Source: an uncultured Bacilli bacterium (GTDB taxonomy: Bacteria > Bacillota_I > Bacilli_A > RF39 > UBA660). Taken from it: a DNA stretch of 64,000 bases. Below the pieces are notes generated by a model that made no database searches, was not told where the DNA came from, and saw only the letters and a list, made by a program, of their open reading frames with translations. Positions 17,926 through 26,263 of the stretch are shown one piece after another; within the stretch, counting starts at the first letter, position 1, and each line of letters starts with the position of its first letter. Made by a program: the position numbers and the translations under genes. Location: the NCBI GenBank assembly GCA_934096945.1, contig CAKOND010000002.1, positions 1-64,000 on the forward strand. The letters are read 5' to 3'.

Positions 17926-18339
17926 ATGAAAAATGCATTCTGGGCATACTGGTTAATATTATTAGGAATAGTTATTGTAGTTATAATGCTACTTGTTCAA
18001 AACTTAACAACAAGTAGCACACAAGACTACTATCTTGTTAAAGAAATTACTGAAGCTTCAATGATAGATGCTGTTGACTATTCTTATTATAGAACGTATG
18101 GTGAAATAAAAATAAATAAAGAAAAATTTTACGAAAGCTTTATTCGTCGTTTTTCTGAAAATGCATCATTAAGTACAACATATACAATTAGTTTTTATGG
18201 GGTATATGAAGCTCCACCAAAGGCTAGTGTAGAAATCAAAAGTAAATCTAATAGCTTTAATGTTGTTGGTGATGCAACACAATTTGATATGGTTGAAAGA
18301 ATTGATGCCATAATTGAAGGAAATACTGTTAATGAATAA
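17926..18339 (+). CDS. TadE-like pseudopilin
   Basis: A 137-residue protein with one N-terminal membrane segment (WLILLGIVIVVIMLLVQ) followed by a predicted extracellular domain with DYYLVKEITEASMIDAVDYS. Short N-terminal hydrophobic stretch plus Thr-rich exodomain is the layout of TadE/TadF pseudopilins, although sequence similarity is weak. Position between the secreted proteins and the CpaB genes supports this. Ribosome binding site GGGGTGA precedes the ATG. Confidence 0.55.
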   Translation: MKNAFWAYWLILLGIVIVVIMLLVQNLTTSSTQDYYLVKEITEASMIDAVDYSYYRTYGEIKINKEKFYESFIRRFSENASLSTTYTISFYGVYEAPPKASVEIKSKSNSFNVVGDATQFDMVERIDAIIEGNTVNE

Positions 18340-18360
18340 TTATTGTAAGGAGGAATAAAA

Positions 18361-19128
18361 ATGGGTGGTAAAAAGAATATATTTGCTAAGTTTTTAACTA
18401 ATAAAACAACAGTAACTCTAGTTGGGATTGTGTTAGGGTTAGGAGTTTTAGTAGGGTTTTATATGTATAGATATAAAAACCAAATAGACCCAGTTCGTAT
18501 TCCTGTTGCAAATAAAACAATAAGTGCAACAAATGAAATAACTAAAGACGATATTACTTATGTAAAGGTAAGTAGAACTTTTTTGAAAAAAAGAACTGTT
18601 TATACAAGTGTTAATAATTTAGTTGGAAAATATGTAGCTACAGGAACATCTATTCCTAAGGGGGGAATGTTCTATACTTCTCAAGTAGTTGAGAAGAAAG
18701 AACTTCCCAATGCTATATTTGATGAAATTCCTGTAGGCTATACAATTTATCAATTAAAAGTTGATAATACAACAACATATGCTAATTCAATATATCCTGG
18801 TGATAAAATTGATTTATGGTTAAAGACAACTAAAGATGGAATGCTAGTTTTTGGAGAATTTATTTCTAATATTGAAGTTTTAGCAGTTCGTGATAGTGCT
18901 GGGCAAAATGTTTTTGACGTTACTAGCGGAAGAACTCCGGCTTGGCTCTTATTTGCAGTAAAAACTGATATGTATCGTTATTTAAAACTAGCGGAAATTA
19001 TGTCAGGAACCAGTATAGTTCCTGTACCTAAAAATAATTTAATTAATCCCGATGTTGGTTCTACTGAATATTCAAATAAAGAATTAATTGAAGATTTAGA
19101 TAATGAATCAAAAAGAATGGGGGCATAA
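18361..19128 (+). CDS. CpaB/RcpC-like SAF-domain pilus assembly protein (copy 1)
   Basis: A 255-residue protein: a membrane anchor (about residues 17-33, VTLVGIVLGLGVLVGFYMY) then a SAF/beta-clip domain starting PVRIPVANKTISATNEITKD, as in CpaB/RcpC, which in Tad systems sits outside the inner membrane and guides pilus passage. It shares the exact run LKVDNTTTYANSIYPGDK with the following gene, so the two arose by duplication. Strong GGAGG site. Overlaps nothing but is one base from the second copy. Confidence 0.8.
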   Translation: MGGKKNIFAKFLTNKTTVTLVGIVLGLGVLVGFYMYRYKNQIDPVRIPVANKTISATNEITKDDITYVKVSRTFLKKRTVYTSVNNLVGKYVATGTSIPKGGMFYTSQVVEKKELPNAIFDEIPVGYTIYQLKVDNTTTYANSIYPGDKIDLWLKTTKDGMLVFGEFISNIEVLAVRDSAGQNVFDVTSGRTPAWLLFAVKTDMYRYLKLAEIMSGTSIVPVPKNNLINPDVGSTEYSNKELIEDLDNESKRMGA

Positions 19129-19129
19129 T

Positions 19130-19936
19130 ATGCAAAATTTATTTTCAAAAATTAAAAATTTATTTTTAAATAGAAATACTGTTACTATTTTAGGGGTTTT
19201 AGCTGGTGTTGTAGTTTTATGGCTTGCTTATAGTATGACACTTGATAAAGCGGTTAAACCAATTAGAGTACCTGTTGCTTCTAAAAATCTTACAGCTGGC
19301 ACTATTATTACAAATGATGATATTGAATTCGTAGAAGTCAATTCTGATGCTATGAAGAAAGCTAGCGTTTTGACTACTTCCGCTCAAGTGGTGGGGAAAT
19401 ATGTAGGTAATGGAACATCTGTATTAAAAGGAGCTATGTTTTATAGTGAACAAGTTGTTACGAAAGATAAATTAATTGATCGTGATTTGGAAACTATACC
19501 AGAAAATTATAAATTATACTGGCTAAAAGTTGATAATACAACAACATATGCTAATTCAATATATCCTGGAGATAAAATTGATTTATGGTTAAGAACTCGA
19601 GATGAAGGTAAATATGTATATGAAGAATTTATTCGAAATATTGAAGTTCTTAGTGTTAAAGATTCTAGTGGTCAAAATGTTTTTGATGTTGGTAGTGGAA
19701 GAACACCAGCAGTGCTTGTTTTTGCAGTACCTGATGAATTATTTTCTTATTTAAGTAAAGTTGGATATTTAAGTGGAATGCAATTATTTCCTGTACCTAT
19801 TAATAAGAAAAATTCTGATAGAGATGAAAAAACAGAAATTACAAATAATGAATTGAAAAACTTAATTGATAGTCAAGCTAGAGTTATTAATCCAGATACA
19901 ATTGTGTCAACTGATAATAATACAAATAATGAATAA
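19130..19936 (+). CDS. CpaB/RcpC-like SAF-domain pilus assembly protein (copy 2)
   Basis: A 268-residue paralogue of the preceding protein with an N-terminal membrane segment (VTILGVLAGVVVLWLAYSM) and SAF domain (PIRVPVASKNLTAGTIITND). The ATG at 19130, one base after the upstream stop and preceded by GGGGG, is chosen over an in-frame ATG inside the previous gene. Two adjacent divergent SAF proteins may form a heteromeric ring; most Tad loci carry one. Confidence 0.8.
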   Translation: MQNLFSKIKNLFLNRNTVTILGVLAGVVVLWLAYSMTLDKAVKPIRVPVASKNLTAGTIITNDDIEFVEVNSDAMKKASVLTTSAQVVGKYVGNGTSVLKGAMFYSEQVVTKDKLIDRDLETIPENYKLYWLKVDNTTTYANSIYPGDKIDLWLRTRDEGKYVYEEFIRNIEVLSVKDSSGQNVFDVGSGRTPAVLVFAVPDELFSYLSKVGYLSGMQLFPVPINKKNSDRDEKTEITNNELKNLIDSQARVINPDTIVSTDNNTNNE

Positions 19937-19951
19937 AAGAGGGTGTTAATA

Positions 19952-21049
19952 GTGAATGATGCTATATTTTCACAAATAGATTTTGGACCTTTAAAAGAGT
20001 TTTTAGAGGATGATAATATAACTGACGTATCATATTCAAATGGTGGTCAAGTTTGGCTAAAAACTCTTGATAAAGGTGTTTATAGAGTTGAAAGGCCAGA
20101 GGTAAATAATGCTTTAATGGAAAAGCTAGCTTTTCAATGTTCAAATGTTATGGGGAAAACTTTTAATATGGCTCATCCATTTTTGGATGCTGAATCTGCA
20201 GAACTTCGTTTAAACTTTGTTCATGAATCTATTGCCACGAATGGTATTTGTTGTGTTATAAGAAAGACGCCAGCCAAAATCCGTCTGAATAAAGATAAAT
20301 TATTAAGTGAAAAATATATTACCGAAGATTTGCATGAATTTTTAATGACTTGTGTTGAAGGTCATTGTAATATACTAGTAAGTGGAGAAACTGGTTCTGG
20401 GAAAACTGAACTTGTTAAGTATTTAGCTTCACATACAAAAGAAAACGAAAAAATAATTACAATTGAAGATACTTTGGAACTTCACTTGGATAAGATATTT
20501 CCTCATAGAGATATAGTAGCAATGAAAACTAATAATATTGCATCATATTCGGATGTTTTAGTTACATGTATGAGACAGAATCCAAGATGGATTTTACTTT
20601 CCGAAGTTCGTTCTGCAGAAGCTGTTACTGCGGTTCGTAACTCTATATCATCAGGGCATAATATTTTATCAACTATTCACTCTGATAGAGCATTAAATAT
20701 TCCAATGCGTTTATATAGTTTGCTAGAAAGTAGTCAAGATATTGATCAATTCTTAAAATCAATTCATAGATATGTTCAATTAGGTGTGCATGTGAAAGGT
20801 TATATGAGTAAAGAACTTGGAAGATTTCAAAGAGAAATTACTGAAGTTGTAGAATTTTATGTAGATGAAAATAATGAAGCTAAGTCAAATATTATATTTA
20901 AAAAGAGCTTAGATGGAAAGTTTAGTTTTAATAATCCAAGTAAGTATTTAATTGAGTATTTGGGAGCTCAAGGGGTTACTTTAAGAGATGATTATTTTGT
21001 AAAAAATAATGTTAATAGTGAAAAAATTGAAGAAATAGAAAGCTTATAA
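19952..21049 (+). CDS. TadA/CpaF-type pilus assembly ATPase
   Basis: A 365-residue secretion ATPase of the GspE/VirB11 superfamily that powers Tad pilus assembly. Walker A is SGETGSGKTELVKYL, the Asp box region is TIEDTLELHL, Walker B is WILLSEVRSAEAV and the His box is STIHSDRA. In family members the Walker B region is usually (G)EVRG.EA; here Ser precedes the Glu. GTG at 19952 is chosen because AGAGGGTG lies six bases upstream; an in-frame GTG at 19943 overlaps that site. TadB and TadC genes follow. Confidence 0.9.
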   Translation: MNDAIFSQIDFGPLKEFLEDDNITDVSYSNGGQVWLKTLDKGVYRVERPEVNNALMEKLAFQCSNVMGKTFNMAHPFLDAESAELRLNFVHESIATNGICCVIRKTPAKIRLNKDKLLSEKYITEDLHEFLMTCVEGHCNILVSGETGSGKTELVKYLASHTKENEKIITIEDTLELHLDKIFPHRDIVAMKTNNIASYSDVLVTCMRQNPRWILLSEVRSAEAVTAVRNSISSGHNILSTIHSDRALNIPMRLYSLLESSQDIDQFLKSIHRYVQLGVHVKGYMSKELGRFQREITEVVEFYVDENNEAKSNIIFKKSLDGKFSFNNPSKYLIEYLGAQGVTLRDDYFVKNNVNSEKIEEIESL

Positions 21050-21066
21050 AGAAGGGAGTGTTTAAT

Positions 21067-21990
21067 ATGTTTTCAGTTAGTTTAGCGAGTTATTTACCAG
21101 AGTTACTTATACTTTTAATTATTGCTGCGTTTGTTTTGATAGCTCGTCGTAATCCTGGTGAAAATGTTTATAAATATGTAACTAATAAAGCTACGGATGT
21201 TTATGATAAGTATGCTCCATATTCATTTAAGATGGTTCATGAAAAAGCTGTTGAACTTGGACAGGAATATTCACCAAGACAATATTTAACTCAAGTTGTT
21301 GTTTTGGGAGGAATGGCCGCAATGGTGGGTTGGTTTTATTTTTATAATTTAATTATTGCTGCTGTTTATGCTGTTATTGCTATTGCTTTTATTCCATATC
21401 TATCTTATTTAAGACTTCAAAGAGTTTATAGTGAGTATATATTCGAACAAATACAAACTTATACTACGAATGTAATTATGGAATTTAATACAACCCAAAG
21501 TTTTGTTAAAGCTTTGGAAGGTGTAAGGGATTCTGGTATTTTGGAAGAACCTGTGGTTAGTGATGTAAAGAAAATGATTGATATGTCATATCAAAATGGC
21601 ACAATAGATGAATCAATTGAATATTTTAATTCTAAATATCCATTTTATATGGTTAAAAATATGCATCAATTATTCTTACAAATTACTAAAGAAGGTGCTA
21701 GGGATTCAGGGCAAGCTTTAGAAAATATGTCTCTTGATATAGATGCTTTAGTAGAAGGTGTTTATCGTGATCAAATGGATAGAAATAATTTCCATGGTAG
21801 ATTCTTAAGATTTGGGGTAATACTTTACTTTTTAGTAGTTGTTCTTCGTTATATGTTAGGTGAAGACAATTATATCAAACTATTAGATATATGGTATGTT
21901 CAAATGATTCTACATGCGATTGTTATAATAAATGCTTTTTTCCTATTAAGTGGAGAAAAATATTATAATGAAGATGTGGGGGTAGAATAA
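21067..21990 (+). CDS. TadB-like type II secretion F-domain membrane protein
   Basis: A 307-residue inner-membrane platform protein. Transmembrane segments lie near the N terminus (LPELLILLIIAAFVLIA), in the middle (MAAMVGWFYFYNLIIAAVYAV split by a short turn) and at the C terminus (FGVILYFLVVVL and MILHAIVIINAFFLL). The cytoplasmic part has the helix-rich GspF/T2SSF pattern (FVKALEGVRDSG, MHQLFLQITKEGARDSGQAL). ATG at 21067 follows GGGAG by eight bases. Its stop overlaps the TadC start. Confidence 0.8.
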   Translation: MFSVSLASYLPELLILLIIAAFVLIARRNPGENVYKYVTNKATDVYDKYAPYSFKMVHEKAVELGQEYSPRQYLTQVVVLGGMAAMVGWFYFYNLIIAAVYAVIAIAFIPYLSYLRLQRVYSEYIFEQIQTYTTNVIMEFNTTQSFVKALEGVRDSGILEEPVVSDVKKMIDMSYQNGTIDESIEYFNSKYPFYMVKNMHQLFLQITKEGARDSGQALENMSLDIDALVEGVYRDQMDRNNFHGRFLRFGVILYFLVVVLRYMLGEDNYIKLLDIWYVQMILHAIVIINAFFLLSGEKYYNEDVGVE

Positions 21991-22778
21991 TGCAAATAGA
22001 AATTATAATAGTGGGAGTAATTGTATTTGGAATTATGACTTTAACTGGACAAATAAGTATTAATCAGTTAATTAGTGATAATCAACTTTTATTCTTAAAA
22101 TTAAAAGAAAAAGACTGGGATTTTTTTGTAAGAGCTAAATATGGAAATAATACTAACCCAGATATATTGTTTAATAAAAGAATTAAAAATGCTTTGATAA
22201 CAATGACTATTGCACTTGCATTTTTGATAAAGAATTTTAATACTGTAAAGCTTTTACTTGTGTTTGTTTTAGGATTATTAGTGTTTAAATCATCTTATAA
22301 TGATATAAAAAGATATTATAGAAGACATATGGCTGATATAGATTCGATGTTACCACATTATTTGAAGAATTTGGAAATCTTAATTCAACATTATACTATA
22401 CCTGTTGCAATAGGTAAATCTATGAAAGAAGCACCGGATGTATTTAAAGATGGACTTCAAGAAATGATTGATTCTATTAATGCTGGGGATGATACTATTG
22501 AGCCTTATATGGAATTTGCTAGAAAGTATCCAGTTAGAGATTCAATGCGTATGATGCGTTTATTATATCGTTTAAGTTTAGGACGTCAAGAAAGAAAACA
22601 GGAACAAATATTAACTTTTTCTAGATCTATTTCTAATTTACAACAAAAAGCTCGTGAAACAAGGTATAAAAATAGATTGGAAAAGATGGAAGGAAAAACT
22701 ATGAGTATGCTTATAACTACTGGAGCAGGGTTAATGATACTTCTTATTTTGGCAGTTATACAACTTATGGACATATAA
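21990..22778 (+). CDS. TadC-like type II secretion F-domain membrane protein
   Basis: A 262-residue partner of TadB with two membrane segments near residues 68-95 and one at the C terminus (MLITTGAGLMILLILAVIQL). The cytoplasmic F domain includes LPHYLKNLEILIQHYTIPVAIG and MMRLLYRLSLGRQERK. Together with TadB it should form the platform that the CpaF-like ATPase drives. The start codon overlaps the TadB stop by one base. Confidence 0.78.
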   Translation: MQIEIIIVGVIVFGIMTLTGQISINQLISDNQLLFLKLKEKDWDFFVRAKYGNNTNPDILFNKRIKNALITMTIALAFLIKNFNTVKLLLVFVLGLLVFKSSYNDIKRYYRRHMADIDSMLPHYLKNLEILIQHYTIPVAIGKSMKEAPDVFKDGLQEMIDSINAGDDTIEPYMEFARKYPVRDSMRMMRLLYRLSLGRQERKQEQILTFSRSISNLQQKARETRYKNRLEKMEGKTMSMLITTGAGLMILLILAVIQLMDI

Positions 22779-22802
22779 TTTACAATAAAATATGAAAATA
22801 AT

Positions 22803-22830
22803 TGATATTTTTAGAAATTTAAGTTATAAT
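22803..22830 (+). promoter_or_regulatory. Internal promoter before the pilin genes
   Basis: TTGATA and TATAAT with 16-base spacing lie between tadC and the first pilin-like gene. It would allow the pilins, needed in large amounts, to be made in excess of the export machinery. Confidence 0.65.
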
Positions 22831-22859
22831 AAATATATAGTAAAAAGGAGGAATTTTAA

Positions 22860-23141
22860 TTGAAAGAAGCAACTGGTGAATTAAATATGACTGTTGTTAC
22901 TGTTGTAGCAATTACCGCTGTTATTACATTCTTTTATGTAGCTATTTGGCCAAATGTTAAGTTAGGACTTATGAGAAATACATGCTCTAATTTATGTCCT
23001 GTTGCAGAAAGTGGAGAATCTAAAGCAACAGTTACTAAAGAAGGAGATAATTATACTTGTACTTGTCCAGATGGTTCAACAATAACAGTTGATAGAAAAG
23101 GTAATACAACTGATACACCATCGGATCAAGAACATGAATAG
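22860..23141 (+). CDS. Flp-like pilin 1
   Basis: A 93-residue protein: MKEATGELNMTVVTVVAITA then a hydrophobic helix to about residue 30, followed by a small Cys-rich domain (NTCSNLCPV, CTCPDGS) and an acidic Thr-rich tail. The N terminus is shared with the next protein (MKEATGELN). The start is TTG, eight bases after AGGAGG. There is no canonical G/xxxxE prepilin site, and no prepilin peptidase gene is in the window. Called pilin-like from size, N-terminal helix, clustering and its own promoter. Confidence 0.65.
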   Translation: MKEATGELNMTVVTVVAITAVITFFYVAIWPNVKLGLMRNTCSNLCPVAESGESKATVTKEGDNYTCTCPDGSTITVDRKGNTTDTPSDQEHE

Positions 23142-23187
23142 GTGAATATTTTAGTTGTTGATTGTAATATTTTTAAGAAGGTGAATT

Positions 23188-23448
23188 ATGAAAGAGGCTA
23201 CAGGAGAACTTAATTTAGCAGTAGGTGTTGCTATATCTATTGGTATCTTGGCAGCCTTTTTTTTCGGTGTATTATGGCCAATGATTAATGGTAATTTTCA
23301 ACAAACATCACAGTGTAATAAAGCAGTATGTGATTGTTCTAAAGATAAAAGAGATGAAATAGAAAGAGATACAAATAGAAAAGGATATTGTAGTTGCAAA
23401 TCTTCAAGTGATGCAACAGAAACATTTTATTGTCCATTTAAAGGTTAG
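23188..23448 (+). CDS. Flp-like pilin 2
   Basis: An 86-residue paralogue of the preceding pilin with the same MKEATGELN opening, a hydrophobic helix (VGVAISIGILAAFFFGVLW) and a small domain with CNKAVCDCS and YCSCKSS cysteines. Good AAGAAGGTG site. The Cys-rich head suggests a disulfide-stabilised extracellular tip. Confidence 0.65.
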   Translation: MKEATGELNLAVGVAISIGILAAFFFGVLWPMINGNFQQTSQCNKAVCDCSKDKRDEIERDTNRKGYCSCKSSSDATETFYCPFKG

Positions 23449-23457
23449 GAGGTATTT

Positions 23458-23952
23458 ATGAAAGAATCGATGAGTGTTACTGCTATTTTTCAAATAGTTA
23501 TTGTGTTTATTTTACTTTTTACAGCTATTATGGCATTAACTATTAATAATTCTAATGCGTTTGGAATAAAAGATGAAGTAATAAATATATTAGAAAATAA
23601 TGGGGGAAATTATAAAAATGGAGATACACTTGATGATGAAATTTTGGATCTTATAAATAGTACATCATATCATACTACTGGTAAATGTGATGAAGGTTTT
23701 GATGGTTTTGATAGAACAGGTGCTGCAGTTTCTTTGGGGCAAGATGCATCTATTTGTATTAGAAAAGTAAATGCTACTGATGGCCTTGATAGTTATTTAG
23801 ATAAAAAGTATAATAGTAAAGTTGTAACTGGTGAGTTTATGCCTGGAGCTTATTATCAAGTTGTGGTATTCTTTCAACTTGATTTGCCTGTAGTTAACCA
23901 AATGTATAACTTTTCTTCAAAAGCTGAAACAAAAGTTATATATCAAAATTAA
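23458..23952 (+). CDS. Minor pilin-like protein 1
   Basis: A 164-residue protein with MKESMSVTAIFQ followed by a hydrophobic segment (IVIVFILLFTAIMALTI) and an exodomain with two Cys (GKCDEGFDGF, ASICIRKV). Length and layout fit a TadE/TadF-type minor pilin. It resembles the next protein in the head (TGKCDEGFDG versus KGKCPSGWTG) and in the ending PVVNQMYNFSS / PLIGEIFNYSI, so the two are paralogues. Confidence 0.6.
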   Translation: MKESMSVTAIFQIVIVFILLFTAIMALTINNSNAFGIKDEVINILENNGGNYKNGDTLDDEILDLINSTSYHTTGKCDEGFDGFDRTGAAVSLGQDASICIRKVNATDGLDSYLDKKYNSKVVTGEFMPGAYYQVVVFFQLDLPVVNQMYNFSSKAETKVIYQN

Positions 23953-23965
23953 GGAGGAATATTAG

Positions 23966-24421
23966 ATGAAAGCTGTAACGGGTTCAACTTGGACTTTTCA
24001 AATGATAATCTTCTTTATACTCATATTTGCTTGCTTTTTAACACTTGTTTTAAGTTATAATAAAGCATATCAAATAAAAAATAGAATGCTTACTATAATT
24101 GAAAAATATGAAGGAGTTACTCCAGTATCTCAAGAATATATTAATGATTTTATAGCTAATAAGAGTTATAATAATAAAGGTAAATGTCCTTCTGGATGGA
24201 CTGGAGCTTTAGATTATGAAGGTACTTATGAAGAAGTTCAAACAAATAAAGAATATTTGTATTGTTTTAAAGCTTCAAGAAAAAATAGAAAAGTTTATTA
24301 TGAAGTAAAAGTGTTTTATAGATTTAATCTTCCTTTAATTGGGGAAATATTTAATTATAGTATAGATGGTACAACAAAAACTTTTGTAGGTGCTGATGAT
24401 AGAATAGGAGTGTTGTTATGA
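23966..24421 (+). CDS. Minor pilin-like protein 2
   Basis: A 151-residue paralogue of the preceding gene: N-terminal hydrophobic helix (WTFQMIIFFILIFACFLTLV), then KGKCPSGWTG and YLYCFKASR providing one probable disulfide, and VKVFYRFNLPLIGEIFNYSI near the end. Strong GGAGG site. Its stop overlaps the start of the TadZ-like gene (ATGA). Confidence 0.6.
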   Translation: MKAVTGSTWTFQMIIFFILIFACFLTLVLSYNKAYQIKNRMLTIIEKYEGVTPVSQEYINDFIANKSYNNKGKCPSGWTGALDYEGTYEEVQTNKEYLYCFKASRKNRKVYYEVKVFYRFNLPLIGEIFNYSIDGTTKTFVGADDRIGVLL

Positions 24422-25407
24422 ATGTAATTGTTTCAAATAAATATCAATCATTATTATCTAGCTTAAATATAGATGTAATCAAAAGTATTAATGGAGAATT
24501 TACCGTTGAAGAACTTATAAGTCAATTTCAAAGTTTTTATTTTAATAAAATGATTATAGATATTACAGCTATTAAAGGTTATGAGGATATAACTGTTATG
24601 CAAAGTTTATCTGTTAATTTTGATATGACAAAAGTAATCTTATTATTAGATGATTCTGAAAAGGTAAATTCACCTGTATATATATCACAATTAATTTCTA
24701 TGGGAATATATAATTTTGCTAATGATATAAATACTGTAAAATATTTAATTGATAATCCCAATCAATATAAAGATGTTGCTAATTATCATAATATAAGTGG
24801 ATTTAAAAAGCCAACTTTAAATGAAAGATCAGTTGATAATACAAGAGGAAAAATTGGCCAAAAGATTATTGGTTTTAAAAATGTAACTGAACATGCTGGA
24901 GCTACGACACTTATATATTTACTTAAAGAACATTTAGAAAAAGCTTATAATGTTAAAGCAGTTGAAATAGATAAAAATGATTTTATATATTTTAATGATA
25001 GTTCACTTGAAAGTGTTTCTAGTTTAGGCTTTAACGATTTTGTAAGTAATAATACAGGATACGATGTTATTTTAGTAGATTTAAATGATGGTGATGTGAT
25101 AGATTATTGTCATGATGTTGTTTATTTAATAGAACCAGGTTTAATTAAATTAAATAAGTTAATTAGAGAAGATAATGCAATATTTACTAAATTAAGTGAT
25201 AAGAAAATTGTTTTAAATAGAAGTGTCCTAGATTCAAAAGATGTGTCAGATTTTGAAAAAGAAAGTGGTAGTAAAGTGTTCTTTAATATTCCGTGTTTAG
25301 ATGATAAATTAGATGATCAAACGATAATAAATGCTTTTTTAACTGCTTTAGGTTTTAGTAGAATAGATGGCAATAATTCATCAGGAATATTTGGAATATT
25401 TAAGTAG
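24418..25407 (+). CDS. TadZ/CpaE-like protein with a deviant P-loop
   Basis: A 329-residue protein. Residues 1-115 look like a receiver-type domain without the phospho-acceptor pattern (VILLLDDSEKVNSPVYISQL, MGIYNFANDINTVKYLI), and residues 145-329 resemble a ParA/MinD fold (IIGFKNVTEHAGATTLIYLL, GYDVILVDLNDGDVID). The KGGxGKT P-loop is replaced by EHAGATT, lacking the signature and catalytic Lys. In Tad systems CpaE/TadZ localises the machine at a pole; some homologues have atypical ATPase sites. Its position right after the pilins supports the call. Confidence 0.65.
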   Translation: MNVIVSNKYQSLLSSLNIDVIKSINGEFTVEELISQFQSFYFNKMIIDITAIKGYEDITVMQSLSVNFDMTKVILLLDDSEKVNSPVYISQLISMGIYNFANDINTVKYLIDNPNQYKDVANYHNISGFKKPTLNERSVDNTRGKIGQKIIGFKNVTEHAGATTLIYLLKEHLEKAYNVKAVEIDKNDFIYFNDSSLESVSSLGFNDFVSNNTGYDVILVDLNDGDVIDYCHDVVYLIEPGLIKLNKLIREDNAIFTKLSDKKIVLNRSVLDSKDVSDFEKESGSKVFFNIPCLDDKLDDQTIINAFLTALGFSRIDGNNSSGIFGIFK

Positions 25408-25427
25408 TAGAAGGAGGTAGTGGTTGT

Positions 25428-25781
25428 ATGGAATTTTGTTATAAGACAGCATCTGTTTGGCAACTGGTGGGAAAAGGTATGTTTATTCTAAAGATATTAG
25501 TTCCAATTATAATAATTGTTATAGGAACAATAGATTTGGGAAAGGCTGCAATAGCAAGTGATGATGGTAAGAATTTAAAACTTGCGGGAATTAAATTATT
25601 AAAGAGATTTATACTTGGTGTAATTATTTTCTTTGTTCCATTGATTATTAATATTATTTTTTCAATGATTACATTATTTAGTGAAGAAATGAAAAATGAT
25701 TATGATAATTGTGTTAAATGTCTTACAACTCCTTTTAATGATTGTGATACATCATATGAAGGAAATATATTCAAGAAATAA
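25428..25781 (+). CDS. T4SS-pilin-like membrane protein 1
   Basis: A 117-residue protein with two membrane helices (GMFILKILVPIIIIVIGTID and FILGVIIFFVPLIINIIFSM) joined by a short basic loop (DDGKNLKLAGIKLLKR), plus a Cys-containing tail (NCVKCL, DCDTS). This hairpin resembles TrbC/VirB2-like T4SS_pilin proteins. Strong AGGAGG site. It is paralogous to the next gene. A role in the pilus is inferred from context. Confidence 0.55.
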   Translation: MEFCYKTASVWQLVGKGMFILKILVPIIIIVIGTIDLGKAAIASDDGKNLKLAGIKLLKRFILGVIIFFVPLIINIIFSMITLFSEEMKNDYDNCVKCLTTPFNDCDTSYEGNIFKK

Positions 25782-25810
25782 TTGACATTATCGTCAATTT
25801 AAGGTACAAT
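25782..25810 (+). promoter_or_regulatory. Near-consensus promoter overlapped by a small inverted repeat
   Basis: TTGACA and TACAAT with 17-base spacing. The -35 box sits inside TTGAC-ATTATC-GTCAA, a five-pair inverted repeat that could be an operator. It drives the second T4SS-pilin-like gene separately. Confidence 0.65.
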
Positions 25811-25839
25811 AATTATATACAAAGGGAGGAGTGTTATTA

Positions 25840-26166
25840 ATGACTTTTTGTACTGATGCACAACCGATTTTCTATACAGTTGGTATGTTTCTACTAGTTT
25901 TTAAAATTGTTATACCAATTTTATTAATTATCTTCGGAATGGTAGATTTAGGAAAAGCTGTAATATCTAGTGATGATAAAGCTGTTTCAAAAGCTGCTAA
26001 ATCATTACTTAATAGAGTGATTGCTGGTGTATGTATCTTCTTTATCCCAACTATTGTAGGCATTGTGTTCTCAATGGTCGGTGACTTTGGAGAAGTAAAG
26101 GGACAATATGATATCTGTGCTGCATGTATATCAAATCCTACAAATTCAAGTAAATGTCACCAATAA
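25840..26166 (+). CDS. T4SS-pilin-like membrane protein 2
   Basis: A 108-residue paralogue of the preceding protein: TVGMFLLVFKIVIPILLIIF and VIAGVCIFFIPTIVGIVFSM are the two membrane helices, the loop is SDDKAVSKAAKSLLNR, and the tail carries CAACISN. ATG at 25840 follows GGGAGGAGTG; an in-frame GTG nine bases upstream overlaps that site. Having its own strong promoter suggests a high-abundance product. Confidence 0.55.
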   Translation: MTFCTDAQPIFYTVGMFLLVFKIVIPILLIIFGMVDLGKAVISSDDKAVSKAAKSLLNRVIAGVCIFFIPTIVGIVFSMVGDFGEVKGQYDICAACISNPTNSSKCHQ

Positions 26167-26190
26167 TTAATGATGATTACTAAACTAAAA

Positions 26191-26217
26191 TAACTGCTTA
26201 TCAATAGCAGTTTTTTA
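26191..26217 (+). terminator. Rho-independent terminator of the pilus locus
   Basis: ACTGCT, a seven-base loop, AGCAGT and six T, 25 bases after the last pilus gene. Confidence 0.8.
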
Positions 26218-26236
26218 GTGGTTAAAAATTAAATAA

Positions 26237-26263
26237 AAAAGATAGAGCTTATTCTGCTCTATC
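26237..26263 (-). terminator. Terminator of the low-complexity surface protein gene
   Basis: On the minus strand GATAGAGC, loop, GCTCTATC and TTTTTTATTT. The stem overlaps the last codons of the gene. Confidence 0.8.
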
